Counted from the stretch's first letter, positions 1-7,604 are shown. The stretch is DNA of 38,866 nt from Owenweeksia sp. (GCA_028285465.1 JANQPD010000063.1:1-38866), one strand, 5' to 3'. A program made the numbers and translations. The notes: a model not told the origin generated them from the letters alone.

Positions 1-162
1 GGCGGTTTCATTCAGCAATTGCCCGATGTACACGGTATCCATAAAGGCGTTTAACCCAAAGAGCACCATGGCTATAATGGCGGGCAAAGAGAGTTTCCAC
101 ATTACGGCTTTGAGCTTACCGTTAAGAATAAATTGTTTTTGGTCTTCCGCTACGTTTAGCAT
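1..162 (-). CDS. MATE-family efflux transporter, N-terminal fragment
   Basis: The minus strand reads an ATG at 162 followed by 54 codons with no stop up to the window edge, so only the N-terminus is present. After a short polar start (MLNVAEDQKQFILNG) comes a hydrophobic stretch with W-K-L-S-L-P-A-I-I-A-M and then N-A-F-M-D-T-V-Y-I-G-Q. This is the usual first helix of MATE multidrug/metabolite exporters (L-P-x-I, then D-x-x-x-I-G). It starts 8 bp after the stop of the upstream ABC gene on the same strand, so it is probably the last seen member of the siderophore operon. Siderophore export is a plausible role, inferred from context only. Other MATE substrates cannot be excluded. Confidence 0.8.
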   Translation of the reverse strand, partial: MLNVAEDQKQFILNGKLKAVMWKLSLPAIIAMVLFGLNAFMDTVYIGQLLNETA

Positions 163-170
163 TTTTTGAT

Positions 171-1910
171 TTATTTGTTTAGGCTTCCTTCAAACTTCCA
201 GCCGCTGGCCCTTTGCTGGATGTGCCATAGGCGGGCGTAGAGACCTCCTTGCTGCAAGAGGGCTGAGTGTTTACCTACTTCGGCAACTTGGCCCTTGTCC
301 AGCACCAGGATATGGTCGGCCTGCTTGATGGTGGCCAGCTTATGGGCAATTACAATTACCGTTTTATCCCTAACCAGTTCCAGGATGGCCCGTTGGATGT
401 GGATCTCATTTTCTGGATCGAGGGAAGCGGTGGCTTCGTCTAAGAGCACAATCGGCGCATCTTTCAGCAAGGCCCTGGCGATGCTGATGCGCTGTTTTTG
501 CCCACCCGAAAGCTTGTTGCCTCCTTCGCCTACTTTGGTTTGCAGGCCTTCCGGCAAGGTGTCGGCAAATTCCAGCACTTGTGCTTTTTGGGCGGCTTCG
601 TGTATTTGAGCTTCGGTAGCATTTGGGTTTCCCGTTTTGATGTTGTTGTAAATGCTGTCGTTAAAGAGGTAAACCTCCTGAAACACTTCGCTTATGAGGC
701 CATATACAGTAGCTGGAGTCATGTCTTTTACGTCAATGCCCCCAATCTGAATGCTGCCTTCCTGTACATCCCAAAAACGGGCAATAAGCGCGGTAATCGT
801 GGTTTTACCGGAACCCGAGGGACCTACCAGGGCAGTCATACTGCCTTCGGGTGCATGGAAACAGATGTCGGTAAGTACTTTTTTGTCATCGAGGTAACTG
901 AAATGTACCTGATCAAAGCGGATGTCGTAGGAGGTGGCCACAGCATTTTGCCCCGCCTCTTGCTCTTTGGCGTCCAGCAGATCAATAATGCGCCCCAGGC
1001 TTACGTTCATGTAGCTGAGCACAGGATATTCTACCATCAGTATTTTCATAGGTTCATAGAGACGGTAACCGATGATGAGAAAGGCGATGAGTATGGGGAT
1101 ACTGAGTGTGCCACCGGTAAAATAATACAACGCCAGCCAGAGCATGCCTATGAAGAATACTTCAAATACAATGCCTGCAGTAAGCACAAAAGGGCCGGGT
1201 ATGGCTTCTACACGGATACTTTCTTTTCTCAACCGGGATAGCGCATTATCGAGCGATTGAAAACGTTGCCCCGTCATGCCATAGGATTTGATGGGCTGTA
1301 TGCCCTGCACGTATTCAAGAAAACGGGCACCCGTGGCATTGCGGGCACCAATTTGTTTGCGGCCGTATTTTTCGACCAGCCATTTGCTGAACTGGATGAG
1401 GGGTAGGGCCACAAAAAGGGCGGCAATCAGGGTGAGGGCCAGTCGCCAGTTTAAAAAGAGCAGGAAAACTGAGAGGACTGCCGTGCCGAAGAGGGCATTG
1501 GCAATATTGGTAACGCTGTGCCCAAAAATGTTCTCAAAGTTGGCTACATCCTGCAGCACTACCGAAGCCAGGTCGCCCGGGTCGCGTTTTTTGTAATAGC
1601 CCAGGGAGAGTTTTTGCAGTTTGTTGCCCAGGGCGAGGCGTATTTTGCGGCTCATCTCATAAGTGGTGCGGTTAGAGCTGAGCATGGCTTTTTTGGCCAC
1701 GTAGAGCTGGGCAATAAACAACGAGGCCATGAGGCCGGTGGTGATCCAGATCCTCTGCACATCGGGACTAACTTTAAAAAGCTCCCATAAAATAACCAGC
1801 AAAATACCACTCGGTGCGGCAATGCAGAAGCCGTGCAGCCATTCCCAAAAAAAGGCTTTGCGGATGCCACGCTTATCGTATTGAAAGATGTAGAACAAGT
1901 TGCGTATCAT
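171..1910 (-). CDS. ABC transporter, fused permease and ATPase half-transporter (IrtB/YbtQ-like)
   Basis: This 579-residue exporter-fold ABC half-transporter has membrane helices over roughly residues 20-290 and a nucleotide-binding domain from about 330. Seen directly are Walker A GPSGSGKTT (363-371), signature LSGGQ (467-471), Walker B IVLLDE (487-492) and the switch His in IAHK (523). The ATPase is intact. It follows a second half-transporter by 110 bp and precedes a MATE gene by 8 bp. With the siderophore-interacting flavoprotein upstream, the pair resembles mycobacterial IrtA/IrtB and Yersinia YbtP/YbtQ, exporter-fold ABC proteins that import ferric siderophores. A heterodimer with the neighbour is inferred, and a drug exporter is the main alternative. 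The start at 1910 is the only upstream Met with a good hydrophobic N-terminus. Confidence 0.88.
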   Translation of the reverse strand: MIRNLFYIFQYDKRGIRKAFFWEWLHGFCIAAPSGILLVILWELFKVSPDVQRIWITTGLMASLFIAQLYVAKKAMLSSNRTTYEMSRKIRLALGNKLQKLSLGYYKKRDPGDLASVVLQDVANFENIFGHSVTNIANALFGTAVLSVFLLFLNWRLALTLIAALFVALPLIQFSKWLVEKYGRKQIGARNATGARFLEYVQGIQPIKSYGMTGQRFQSLDNALSRLRKESIRVEAIPGPFVLTAGIVFEVFFIGMLWLALYYFTGGTLSIPILIAFLIIGYRLYEPMKILMVEYPVLSYMNVSLGRIIDLLDAKEQEAGQNAVATSYDIRFDQVHFSYLDDKKVLTDICFHAPEGSMTALVGPSGSGKTTITALIARFWDVQEGSIQIGGIDVKDMTPATVYGLISEVFQEVYLFNDSIYNNIKTGNPNATEAQIHEAAQKAQVLEFADTLPEGLQTKVGEGGNKLSGGQKQRISIARALLKDAPIVLLDEATASLDPENEIHIQRAILELVRDKTVIVIAHKLATIKQADHILVLDKGQVAEVGKHSALLQQGGLYARLWHIQQRASGWKFEGSLNK

Positions 1911-1955
1911 AGGGCTAAGGGATGTTTATTTTTTCCTGGACGCCTCCTTTTTTCT

Positions 1956-2010
1956 GAACCATCGCGGGCACACAAGAGAGATTACGTTTTCTATTGCGTT
2001 TATATAGTTC
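1956..2010. repeat. Degenerate palindromic intergenic repeat, copy 1
   Basis: In the 110-bp gap between the two ABC genes, a segment starts GAACCATCGCGGGCACACAA and ends GTTTATATAGTTC, so its ends form GAAC...GTTC. A similar segment lies at 4780-4840, starting GAACCACAGTGGGTACATAG and ending GTTTACGTAGTTC. The ends are conserved and the middle is not, as expected for a decaying palindromic repeat. Function unknown. Confidence 0.4.
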
Positions 2011-2020
2011 TAAATCTTTT

Positions 2021-3772
2021 TTAGCCAATTTCGAAGGTTTTTGCGTTGACGTGGGCTTGCCACATGTGTTGGTAGCGCGAACTTTGGTTCAGCAATTCCT
2101 CGTGGGTGCCTTTGGCAGTGACGGTACCTTTGTCGAACAAGATCACCTGGTCGGCATCGGTAATGGTGCTGAGGCGATGAGCGATCACGATCACGGTTTT
2201 GTTTTGGATCAGACGGCCAAAAGCCTGCTGGATGAGGTATTCGTTTTCGGGGTCGCTAAAAGCGGTGGCTTCGTCCAGGATAAGAATGGGCGCATCTTTG
2301 AGAATGGCCCGCGCCAGTTGAATGCGTTGCTGTTCACCCCCGCTAAGGTGTACCCCCTTTTCGCCAAATTTGGTTGCATATCCTTTGGGCAATCGCCGTA
2401 TAAACGCATGGCATTGGGCAGCTTGGGCAGCGGCTTTGATCTGTGTTTCCGTCCTGTCCATACCCATGCGGATGTTTTCATAGATGGTTTCCTGGAACAT
2501 AAAGCTATCCTGGAAAACAAAGGAGACGTGTCGCATCAGTACTTCCACCGGAAGAGTATTGATGTGCACACCCCCGATAAGGATCTCACCTTCCTGAATA
2601 TCCCAAAAACGGGCCACCAATTGGGCTGCGGTAGATTTCCCCGCCCCTGAAGGCCCCACAAAAGCGGTAATGCTGCCCTCGGGAAGAGCAAAGGAGGTTT
2701 TGTCCAACACCTTAACCTCGGGTATATAAGAAAAGCCTACTTCTTTAAAAACGATACTGAAGTCCTGAAGAGGAGAATAGTCTGTAGAAGCAGTTTGTGC
2801 GGCTTGAAGCAGAATTTCGTCCATGCGCTTTACACCATGGTTGATCACGGTGAGTTGCATGCCCATATTAGACAGAGCAAATACAGGTTTGATGTAGCCT
2901 ACGCCCAAAATAAGGAAGAGGATGAAGGTGGAAAGGGTAACCTCGTTCTGCAGATAGAGCCAGGTGCCGAGCACAAGAATGGGCAGCGTGGCGTTGCTCA
3001 TAAAACTCATGAATACGGCAAAGGGCGGGGCGCTTTTTTCCATCCACTTGTCCGACATCTTGGCAAAGTCGTTTACGCTGCCGCTGTATTGCCGAAAACT
3101 ATCAGCTGTTTGCCCAAATATTTTCATGACGGGCATAGCGCGCACAAATTCTACAATACCGCTGTTCATGTCTTCATGTGCCTGATGGTATTTTTTCATC
3201 ATGGCCTTGGTATAAGGTGCGCTGAACACCAGAGGCATCCAAATGGCCAACACCAGAAGGGGAATAAAGCTGATGGCGGCCAGGCGCCAATCAACATAAA
3301 ATAGGTAAACAATGGTGAGCACAGGTAGGGTAAGGCCTTTTACAAAGTCGGGAATCTGGTGAGCAATAAAATGCTCAATACGTTCAATATCATCGGTAAC
3401 GATCTTTTTCAGGGCACCCGAGCTATAAGAACCGATGAAACCTAGAGGCAGTTGGCCGAGCCTGGTGGCCACTTGCTTTCTCAGGGCATATAGTATGTTG
3501 AAGGCGGCTATGTGTGCGGTCATACCCGAAGCATACAACAATGCGTAACTGCCCACACCTGCTACTATAGCCCACAGCAAATAGTCTTGGATCAAGGCCA
3601 TCTCGAGAGGTGGATGGATAAGAGCCTGAATGATGTAATAGACCAGGATGTAGGGCACCAATGCAAGGGCGGCATGGGCAATGGCCAGCAAACCGGATAA
3701 GAAGAGGGGGTACTTTCTTTTGCCTGCGATCTGCAGCAGCCTCAGTATCCCATTTTTGGGTTTCTTGTCCAT
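2021..3772 (-). CDS. ABC transporter, fused permease and ATPase half-transporter (IrtA/YbtP-like)
   Basis: This 583-residue ABC half-transporter has membrane helices over about residues 20-300 and an ATPase domain from about 335. Visible motifs are Walker A GPSGAGKST (373-381), signature LSGGE (476-480), Walker B ILILDE (496-501) and the switch His in IAHR (532). The D-loop reads AFSD instead of the usual ASLD, which may mark it as the weaker half of a heterodimer. I chose the ATG at 3772, giving MDKKPKNGIL, because it begins 1 nt after the stop of the siderophore-interacting protein gene. The frame stays open to 3886, but that extension lies inside the upstream gene and looks unlike a protein start. 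IrtA carries a siderophore-interacting domain fused to its ABC; here the equivalent is a separate, tightly coupled gene. Confidence 0.88.
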   Translation of the reverse strand: MDKKPKNGILRLLQIAGKRKYPLFLSGLLAIAHAALALVPYILVYYIIQALIHPPLEMALIQDYLLWAIVAGVGSYALLYASGMTAHIAAFNILYALRKQVATRLGQLPLGFIGSYSSGALKKIVTDDIERIEHFIAHQIPDFVKGLTLPVLTIVYLFYVDWRLAAISFIPLLVLAIWMPLVFSAPYTKAMMKKYHQAHEDMNSGIVEFVRAMPVMKIFGQTADSFRQYSGSVNDFAKMSDKWMEKSAPPFAVFMSFMSNATLPILVLGTWLYLQNEVTLSTFILFLILGVGYIKPVFALSNMGMQLTVINHGVKRMDEILLQAAQTASTDYSPLQDFSIVFKEVGFSYIPEVKVLDKTSFALPEGSITAFVGPSGAGKSTAAQLVARFWDIQEGEILIGGVHINTLPVEVLMRHVSFVFQDSFMFQETIYENIRMGMDRTETQIKAAAQAAQCHAFIRRLPKGYATKFGEKGVHLSGGEQQRIQLARAILKDAPILILDEATAFSDPENEYLIQQAFGRLIQNKTVIVIAHRLSTITDADQVILFDKGTVTAKGTHEELLNQSSRYQHMWQAHVNAKTFEIG

Positions 3773-3773
3773 A

Positions 3774-4499
3774 TTACATGCCTTTTTTATCGGCCGACCA
3801 GAAGGGCTGGGTAAAAATTTGCTCTGGAGAAACACCCCTTCTGAGTAGGGCTTCGTAAAACACCTGCACCGACCTGGCCCTGCCACTGAGGTAGAAGCAG
3901 GCTTGCTGCCAGTTGTTCCACAGTGTGCCGTCCATCTCCATCAGTATGTTAACGGCTTCTGCACCGGGTGTACGGGCCGATTTATTGACCACATCGGCAT
4001 GCAGCCCCACCAAATGGGGCCAATGGCAATGCTCGGGGTCCAATTCCAACAGGCAGAGGTAATCCCGGTCGTTTTCATGCACTGCTGCTTTCAACTGTTG
4101 GTAGAACCCCAGGGAGGTTTCATCCCCAAAGAAAAAGTGGTACGTACTATTTTGGCAAAAACGCATTTCCCCACGGGAGGTAAACAGTTCGGCAGTGTCG
4201 CCTTCTTTGAGTTTAGCCGCCCATTGGCTACCGGGCCCTTGTGCGTGGAGGTAGAAAACGACATCGCAAAGGCCTTGTTCTTTGTTGTAAAAGGTGGGGG
4301 TATATTGCCTGCACTCGGTATTGTTTACCCTGAATGCCAGTGCACTTCCCGTTTGAAGATCAATTTCGCTCAAGTCGCCTGAAAAGCGTACGCGCTTGAG
4401 GTTTTTATCCAGGTATTCCGTCTGTTCAATGTGTACGAGGTAGCTCATATTGCTGCTCATCATCCTTTTAGCACTACGCACCTTTCTTTTAGGTGACAT
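3774..4499 (-). CDS. Siderophore-interacting protein (FAD-dependent ferric-siderophore reductase family)
   Basis: This 241-residue protein has the two halves of the ViuB/YqjH/SIP flavoprotein family. The first is an N-terminal FAD barrel with the flavin-binding stretch RQYTPTFYN at about 64-72. The second is a Rossmann-like half with FFFGDETSLGFY, the family's hallmark GDET motif. Known members reduce ferric siderophores in the cytosol to release iron, using NAD(P)H. It is the first gene of an operon with two ABC half-transporters and a MATE exporter, and a perfect iron-type inverted repeat lies 60 bp upstream. The annotated start gives a basic leader (MSPKRKVRSAKR). In-frame ATGs at 4463, 4460 and 4448 (MSYLVHIEQTEYL) are credible alternatives, and the last fits the family N-terminus better. 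Confidence 0.85.
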   Translation of the reverse strand: MSPKRKVRSAKRMMSSNMSYLVHIEQTEYLDKNLKRVRFSGDLSEIDLQTGSALAFRVNNTECRQYTPTFYNKEQGLCDVVFYLHAQGPGSQWAAKLKEGDTAELFTSRGEMRFCQNSTYHFFFGDETSLGFYQQLKAAVHENDRDYLCLLELDPEHCHWPHLVGLHADVVNKSARTPGAEAVNILMEMDGTLWNNWQQACFYLSGRARSVQVFYEALLRRGVSPEQIFTQPFWSADKKGM

Positions 4500-4559
4500 G
4501 GCCCGCCATGATGCCTTTTTTTCATTTACAGAGGCTTCTTACAGGCCGATAATGGATCA

Positions 4560-4582
4560 TTATTTAGACTATTTCTAAATAA
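4560..4582. promoter_or_regulatory. Iron-type operator, perfect 9-5-9 inverted repeat (site 1)
   Basis: The sequence is TTATTTAGA, spacer CTATT, then TCTAAATAA, a perfect inverted repeat. Site 2 at 8262-8284 has identical arms and spacer length. In both, GCAATGGTA follows exactly 8 bp later. On the minus strand a near-consensus -7 box (TACCATTG, 4592-4599) lies just upstream, placing the operator at about +1 of the siderophore operon. The neighbouring genes point to a Fur- or DtxR-type iron repressor. The identity of the regulator is inferred. Confidence 0.72.
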
Positions 4583-4699
4583 AAACCACTGCAATGGTAC
4601 GAATAAAAGGACTGCCCTACATTACGGATAACGGAATAGAATCAACGCCAAGCGGATAAAAAGACGACTTGCGGTATGGCTAAGGTTTCTTTTGCGCAG

Positions 4700-4752
4700 A
4701 GTAGTTACAGAGACGTAAAAAAGCATAAGCGCTCTACCGTGCCCATGTAGTT
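4700..4752. repeat. Degenerate palindromic intergenic repeat, copy 2
   Basis: The segment reads about GTAGTTACAGAGACGTAAA and ends GCCCATGTAGTTTC. It resembles the right end of the copy at 4780-4840 (GCCCACCACGTTTACGTAGTTC). It is more decayed than that copy and is called from similarity by eye. Confidence 0.3.
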
Positions 4753-4779
4753 TCAAATGCAGTAGCTTACTGTTTTCCT

Positions 4780-4840
4780 GAACCACAGTGGGTACATAGC
4801 CTATAAAGAGCCTACGATGCCCACCACGTTTACGTAGTTC
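4780..4840. repeat. Degenerate palindromic intergenic repeat, copy 3
   Basis: Starts GAACCACAGTGGGTACATAG and ends CACGTTTACGTAGTTC. It matches the ends of the copy at 1956-2010, and the outer bases are inverted (GAAC...GTTC). It lies just past the last gene of the TPP operon, where it could form RNA structure, but no terminator-like T run is visible. Confidence 0.4.
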
Positions 4841-4864
4841 AAATCAAGGTGGTACCAGGTTGAT

Positions 4865-5155
4865 TTATTCACGGATAGCTTCCGATCCTTTCGGGTCTTC
4901 GAAAACGAATGTTTTTTCCTCCGCAGTAATTTCCAACCCCCATTTTTTCAGCATAGGCGCCTCTAACGATTTTTGCCTATACGCATCCGGGGTCATGATC
5001 GGGATCCCATAAATCACCGGGAAATAACGCTTACAGTGCGTACAGGTCAAAAGACCTTCATAGATCTCGCCTTGTTCATCTTCATGGAAGACATTGATAT
5101 CCAGGTCATTCTTATCGAACGGACAACATAGCTTTTCTACTAATTTTCTTTGCAT
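4865..5155 (-). CDS. Trm112-like small zinc-binding-type protein
   Basis: This 96-residue protein has the Trm112 pattern: an N-terminal K-L-C-C-P (Cys10, Cys11), then LTCTHCKRYFPVIYGIPIM with Cys38-x-x-Cys41 and the characteristic Y/F-P-x-x-x-G-I-P. The first knuckle is unusual: where canonical members have CPxC, this one has C-P-F-D, leaving Cys10/Cys11 with Cys38/Cys41. A 40-residue C-terminal extension follows, since Trm112/YcaR proteins are typically near 60 residues. In eukaryotes and archaea Trm112 is an activating subunit of class I methyltransferases, and a class I methyltransferase is the first gene of this operon. A partnership is therefore inferred, not shown. It lies 21 bp after the ThiE-like gene and is the last gene of the TPP-riboswitch operon. 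Confidence 0.8.
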   Translation of the reverse strand: MQRKLVEKLCCPFDKNDLDINVFHEDEQGEIYEGLLTCTHCKRYFPVIYGIPIMTPDAYRQKSLEAPMLKKWGLEITAEEKTFVFEDPKGSEAIRE

Positions 5156-5176
5156 GTCACTTTCTTGTATGATGCA

Positions 5177-5818
5177 CTACCGTGCAATTTCAAGTGCTTT
5201 TAATTTTTTCCAATACTGTCTTACAGCTTCCTCCGGGTTGGCTGCGCTCAATATCCCCGAAATGACAGCTATACCGTCAAATGAAAGGTGTTTTAACCGG
5301 GCCAGATTTCCGGTTTGGATGCCCCCGGAGAGAAAAATGGGTAATCTTGTGATCTTGCGCGCCAGGCTTATATTTTCCTGATCTATTAACTCACAACTAC
5401 TCACAGAAGAAGAGGGGAACACCGCACAAAAACTAATATAGGACAATGCCTGTTCCTCTGCCCAGGCGATCAACTCCAGATCGTTACCAACGGTAAGACC
5501 AATAAACCTGGTGGGCAATGCTTTTTTGACCAGGTGGAATTTATCCGGCACCTCATCGAAGTGCACCCCTTGCAGGCCGGCATCAAGGGCCAGCTCCCAA
5601 TCATCGTGCATTAAAACAGGAACGCCAAACGGATCTGCCAAGGCCTTTACTTCGCTGATAAACTTCAATTTTGAATGCCGCCCGAGATGTGGTTGCCAAT
5701 GATTCCATATCTGTACTATGTTCACCCCTCCTTTTAAGGCAGCATGCAGCTTGCCCAACAATACTTCCCATTCCTGGTTTGGGTCAATAACCAGGTATAT
5801 GCCTTTTAACCACTTCAT
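5177..5818 (-). CDS. Divergent ThiE/TenI-fold protein
   Basis: This 213-residue TIM-barrel protein is of the thiamine-phosphate synthase/TenI superfamily. Recognisable are KGIYLVID at the start, MHDDWELAL...GVHFDE (about 70-89, matching the family's I-N-D...GVHLG), SFCAVFP (129-135), SGGI (165-168) and GIAVISG (182-188). The ThiE substrate-binding residues are missing: the family QLR-x-K is VQIWNHW (35-41), and the T-x-T-K after VFP is SSSVSS. TenI's catalytic His in V-H-S is also absent (TVGND here). The protein is thus superfamily-related but unlikely to be an ordinary TMP synthase or thiazole tautomerase. The ATG at 5818 overlaps the upstream stop as ATGA; an alternative start is 5824. It is the third gene of the TPP-riboswitch operon. 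Confidence 0.8.
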   Translation of the reverse strand: MKWLKGIYLVIDPNQEWEVLLGKLHAALKGGVNIVQIWNHWQPHLGRHSKLKFISEVKALADPFGVPVLMHDDWELALDAGLQGVHFDEVPDKFHLVKKALPTRFIGLTVGNDLELIAWAEEQALSYISFCAVFPSSSVSSCELIDQENISLARKITRLPIFLSGGIQTGNLARLKHLSFDGIAVISGILSAANPEEAVRQYWKKLKALEIAR

Positions 5819-6879
5819 TTCCATCCGGATTGAAGTGCCTTAAAAAATGCCTCCCAATACGGATCAATGCCGTCGAAGGCAAATGGCTTATGTTCGCCAT
5901 TGGCATCGATCAGCACTTTTGCATCCTCTTTGGTAAACTCACCAACCTTTACTGCAGGTATCCCCTCCAATACCAATTGCTCAATAAGTTTGTCTTCTGT
6001 TCCATGTTTAACGGACATAAGCATCGCTCCGGCACCCACGGAGATAAATGGATCGAGCTCGAAAAGCTCCACTACCTGCTGTACTTCGCCACTGATCGGC
6101 AGCTTGTTCCATTCCACCCAAAAGCCACAGCCCGATGCATCGGCCATTTCATTCAGTGCACCCAGCACACCTCCCTCTGTAACATCGTGCATGGCATGGA
6201 GTTCTTCATTGGGTTGCAGGGTTTTTGCTGCCAGCAAGCCTTCTTTGAGGACCGACACTTTCCAAAAGTTTTCGACTGCCAGTTGCTGCACTTCCCTGCC
6301 GCACTTATTCCTTACCGTTTCAGGGAAGGCCATTGCCAACAGCGAAGTGGAGGACAAAGCCGCTTGCTTGGTGACGATGATGCTGTCGCCGGCACGCGCT
6401 TGACTGCTGGTGATCAACTTTTCCTTTGGTGCTTGTAGAAACATAGTACCGCCTCCTGCAATGGTGGACTCCTGCCCGGGTATTTGTCCCGTATGTCCCC
6501 CGGTAATTGCAATGTTCATCTCTTTGCAGAGCTGGTGAATATGATTCCAGTACATGCCAAACTGCATACGGGTTAAACTCACAGGTAAATTCAGAACAAA
6601 CTGCACGTACTGGGGAGCAAAGCCCGTCGTACTTATATCGTTGACCAGCAAATGCACAGAAAGCCATGCCGAAACTTCCATATCCAATGAAGGGATCAGC
6701 GATAGCGGATCACTCGAGACGGCCAGGGCCTGCCCGTTTCCAAGATCAATGATCGCAGTATCTACGCCAAAGGCCGGTCCACATATTACCTCCTTGCGCG
6801 AAGCTCCACAGGCATTGAGTAAATCTTCCTTGAAAACCGTGGCGCTGACCTTGCCGGATTGATTTTCAAAAGCACCCAT
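5815..6879 (-). CDS. AIR-synthase-related (HypE/PurM/ThiL superfamily) protein
   Basis: This 354-residue protein has the two-domain PurM fold. The N-terminal domain has GVDTAIID (about 38-45), SSDPLS (55-60) and VNDISTTGFAP (79-89), corresponding to the metal and nucleotide loops of HypE/ThiL/PurM. ITGGHTG (125-131) and MHDVTEGGVLGALNEMA (230-246) are especially HypE-like. Real HypE ends in a cysteine that carries the thiocarbamate; this protein ends ALQSGWK and lacks it, so it is not a hydrogenase maturation factor, and no hyp genes are nearby. ThiL, the TMP kinase, shares the fold, and an ATP-dependent step in thiamine metabolism is a reasonable inference from the TPP riboswitch. Its ATG shares one base with the upstream stop (TAATG), indicating translational coupling. 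Confidence 0.82.
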   Translation of the reverse strand: MGAFENQSGKVSATVFKEDLLNACGASRKEVICGPAFGVDTAIIDLGNGQALAVSSDPLSLIPSLDMEVSAWLSVHLLVNDISTTGFAPQYVQFVLNLPVSLTRMQFGMYWNHIHQLCKEMNIAITGGHTGQIPGQESTIAGGGTMFLQAPKEKLITSSQARAGDSIIVTKQAALSSTSLLAMAFPETVRNKCGREVQQLAVENFWKVSVLKEGLLAAKTLQPNEELHAMHDVTEGGVLGALNEMADASGCGFWVEWNKLPISGEVQQVVELFELDPFISVGAGAMLMSVKHGTEDKLIEQLVLEGIPAVKVGEFTKEDAKVLIDANGEHKPFAFDGIDPYWEAFFKALQSGWK

Positions 6880-7604
6880 TACACGTCATTTAATTGTACG
6901 TGGAAACCAAAGAAATCTCCATAGGGAAGCTGCCATTGTTGTTTGGGGAACCACTTGGGCAAGCCCGTTGCCGTCCATTGGATCGTATAGTCACGATCGG
7001 GTAAGGCTTCTGCCACCAAGGCCTTTAAAGATCCGGGGGTATAAAAACGGGCGGTTACGTAATAATTGTTCTTCCCGAAAGCCTGCTGCACTCTTCTGCG
7101 AACGAGTTTGGGCGTGTTGCGATTCATCATACCAAAAATAATCCCGTATTTACCGACCCTAACCGCCTCTCTGATCACCTGGACGGGGTTTTTGTAGTAT
7201 TCGAAGGTGGTTATGAACGCCAATGCATCGAACGTATGCTCTTTAAATGGCATATGATGTGCATCTGCCAATACCAGATCCCCGTCAAACAAATGGACAC
7301 CTTGTGCCAGCATAAAAGGTGAGATATCCCCTCCGGTGGCCTCTATGCCGATCTCGTGCCACCAGCGCGTGAAGCGCGTGGTACCACAGCCAAATTCCAA
7401 GAGGGTTTTTACGCGCTCATCCTGTTTGATAAGGCCTTCAAGGGTTTTCTTTTGCCAGACTTCCTGGCGTTTATAAGGCCCCTCATAATATTGCTCATAG
7501 CGATCCGTATCGTCCCGGTTGAAAAACCATTCCTTCCGGCCTTGCCAGTTGCGCAATTCACCCGTAGCCAGGTCAAATTTGTGCTTTCGTGTTAGTTCAC
7601 TCAT
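6879..7604 (-). CDS. Class I SAM-dependent methyltransferase
   Basis: This 241-residue Rossmann-fold methyltransferase shows motif I LLEFGCGTTRFT (68-79), the acidic GGDISPFML (91-99), LADAHHMPF (112-120, post-II) and a motif-III-like stretch with NPVQVIREAVRVGKYG. It belongs to the broad UbiE/Methyltransf_11 group. The substrate cannot be read from sequence. It is the first gene behind the TPP riboswitch, with a 68-nt stretch between riboswitch and start codon where expression control would act. A Trm112-like protein closes the operon, which suggests an activator-dependent enzyme like the Trm112 methyltransferases. The role in thiamine metabolism is unknown. Confidence 0.85.
   Translation of the reverse strand: MSELTRKHKFDLATGELRNWQGRKEWFFNRDDTDRYEQYYEGPYKRQEVWQKKTLEGLIKQDERVKTLLEFGCGTTRFTRWWHEIGIEATGGDISPFMLAQGVHLFDGDLVLADAHHMPFKEHTFDALAFITTFEYYKNPVQVIREAVRVGKYGIIFGMMNRNTPKLVRRRVQQAFGKNNYYVTARFYTPGSLKALVAEALPDRDYTIQWTATGLPKWFPKQQWQLPYGDFFGFHVQLNDV

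Larger units (their letters stand above)
4500..4864. other. 365-bp gene-free stretch between siderophore and TPP operons
   Basis: No credible ORF is present. It holds the inverted repeat at 4560-4582 and the conserved GCAATGGTA block at 4591-4599. A stretch to about 4664 resembles the leader of the AraC gene at 8262-8364. Two degenerate palindromic repeats follow, at about 4700-4752 and 4780-4840. Confidence 0.6.

Noticed and set aside
498..1241. 247-aa plus-strand open frame inside the ABC transporter gene
   Set aside because: It is antisense to a gene with intact ATPase motifs. Its translation shows no family pattern.
3773..3886. Upstream extension of the second ABC half-transporter
   Set aside because: The frame stays open, but it lies inside the siderophore-interacting gene. 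The ATG at 3772 begins 1 nt after that gene's stop.
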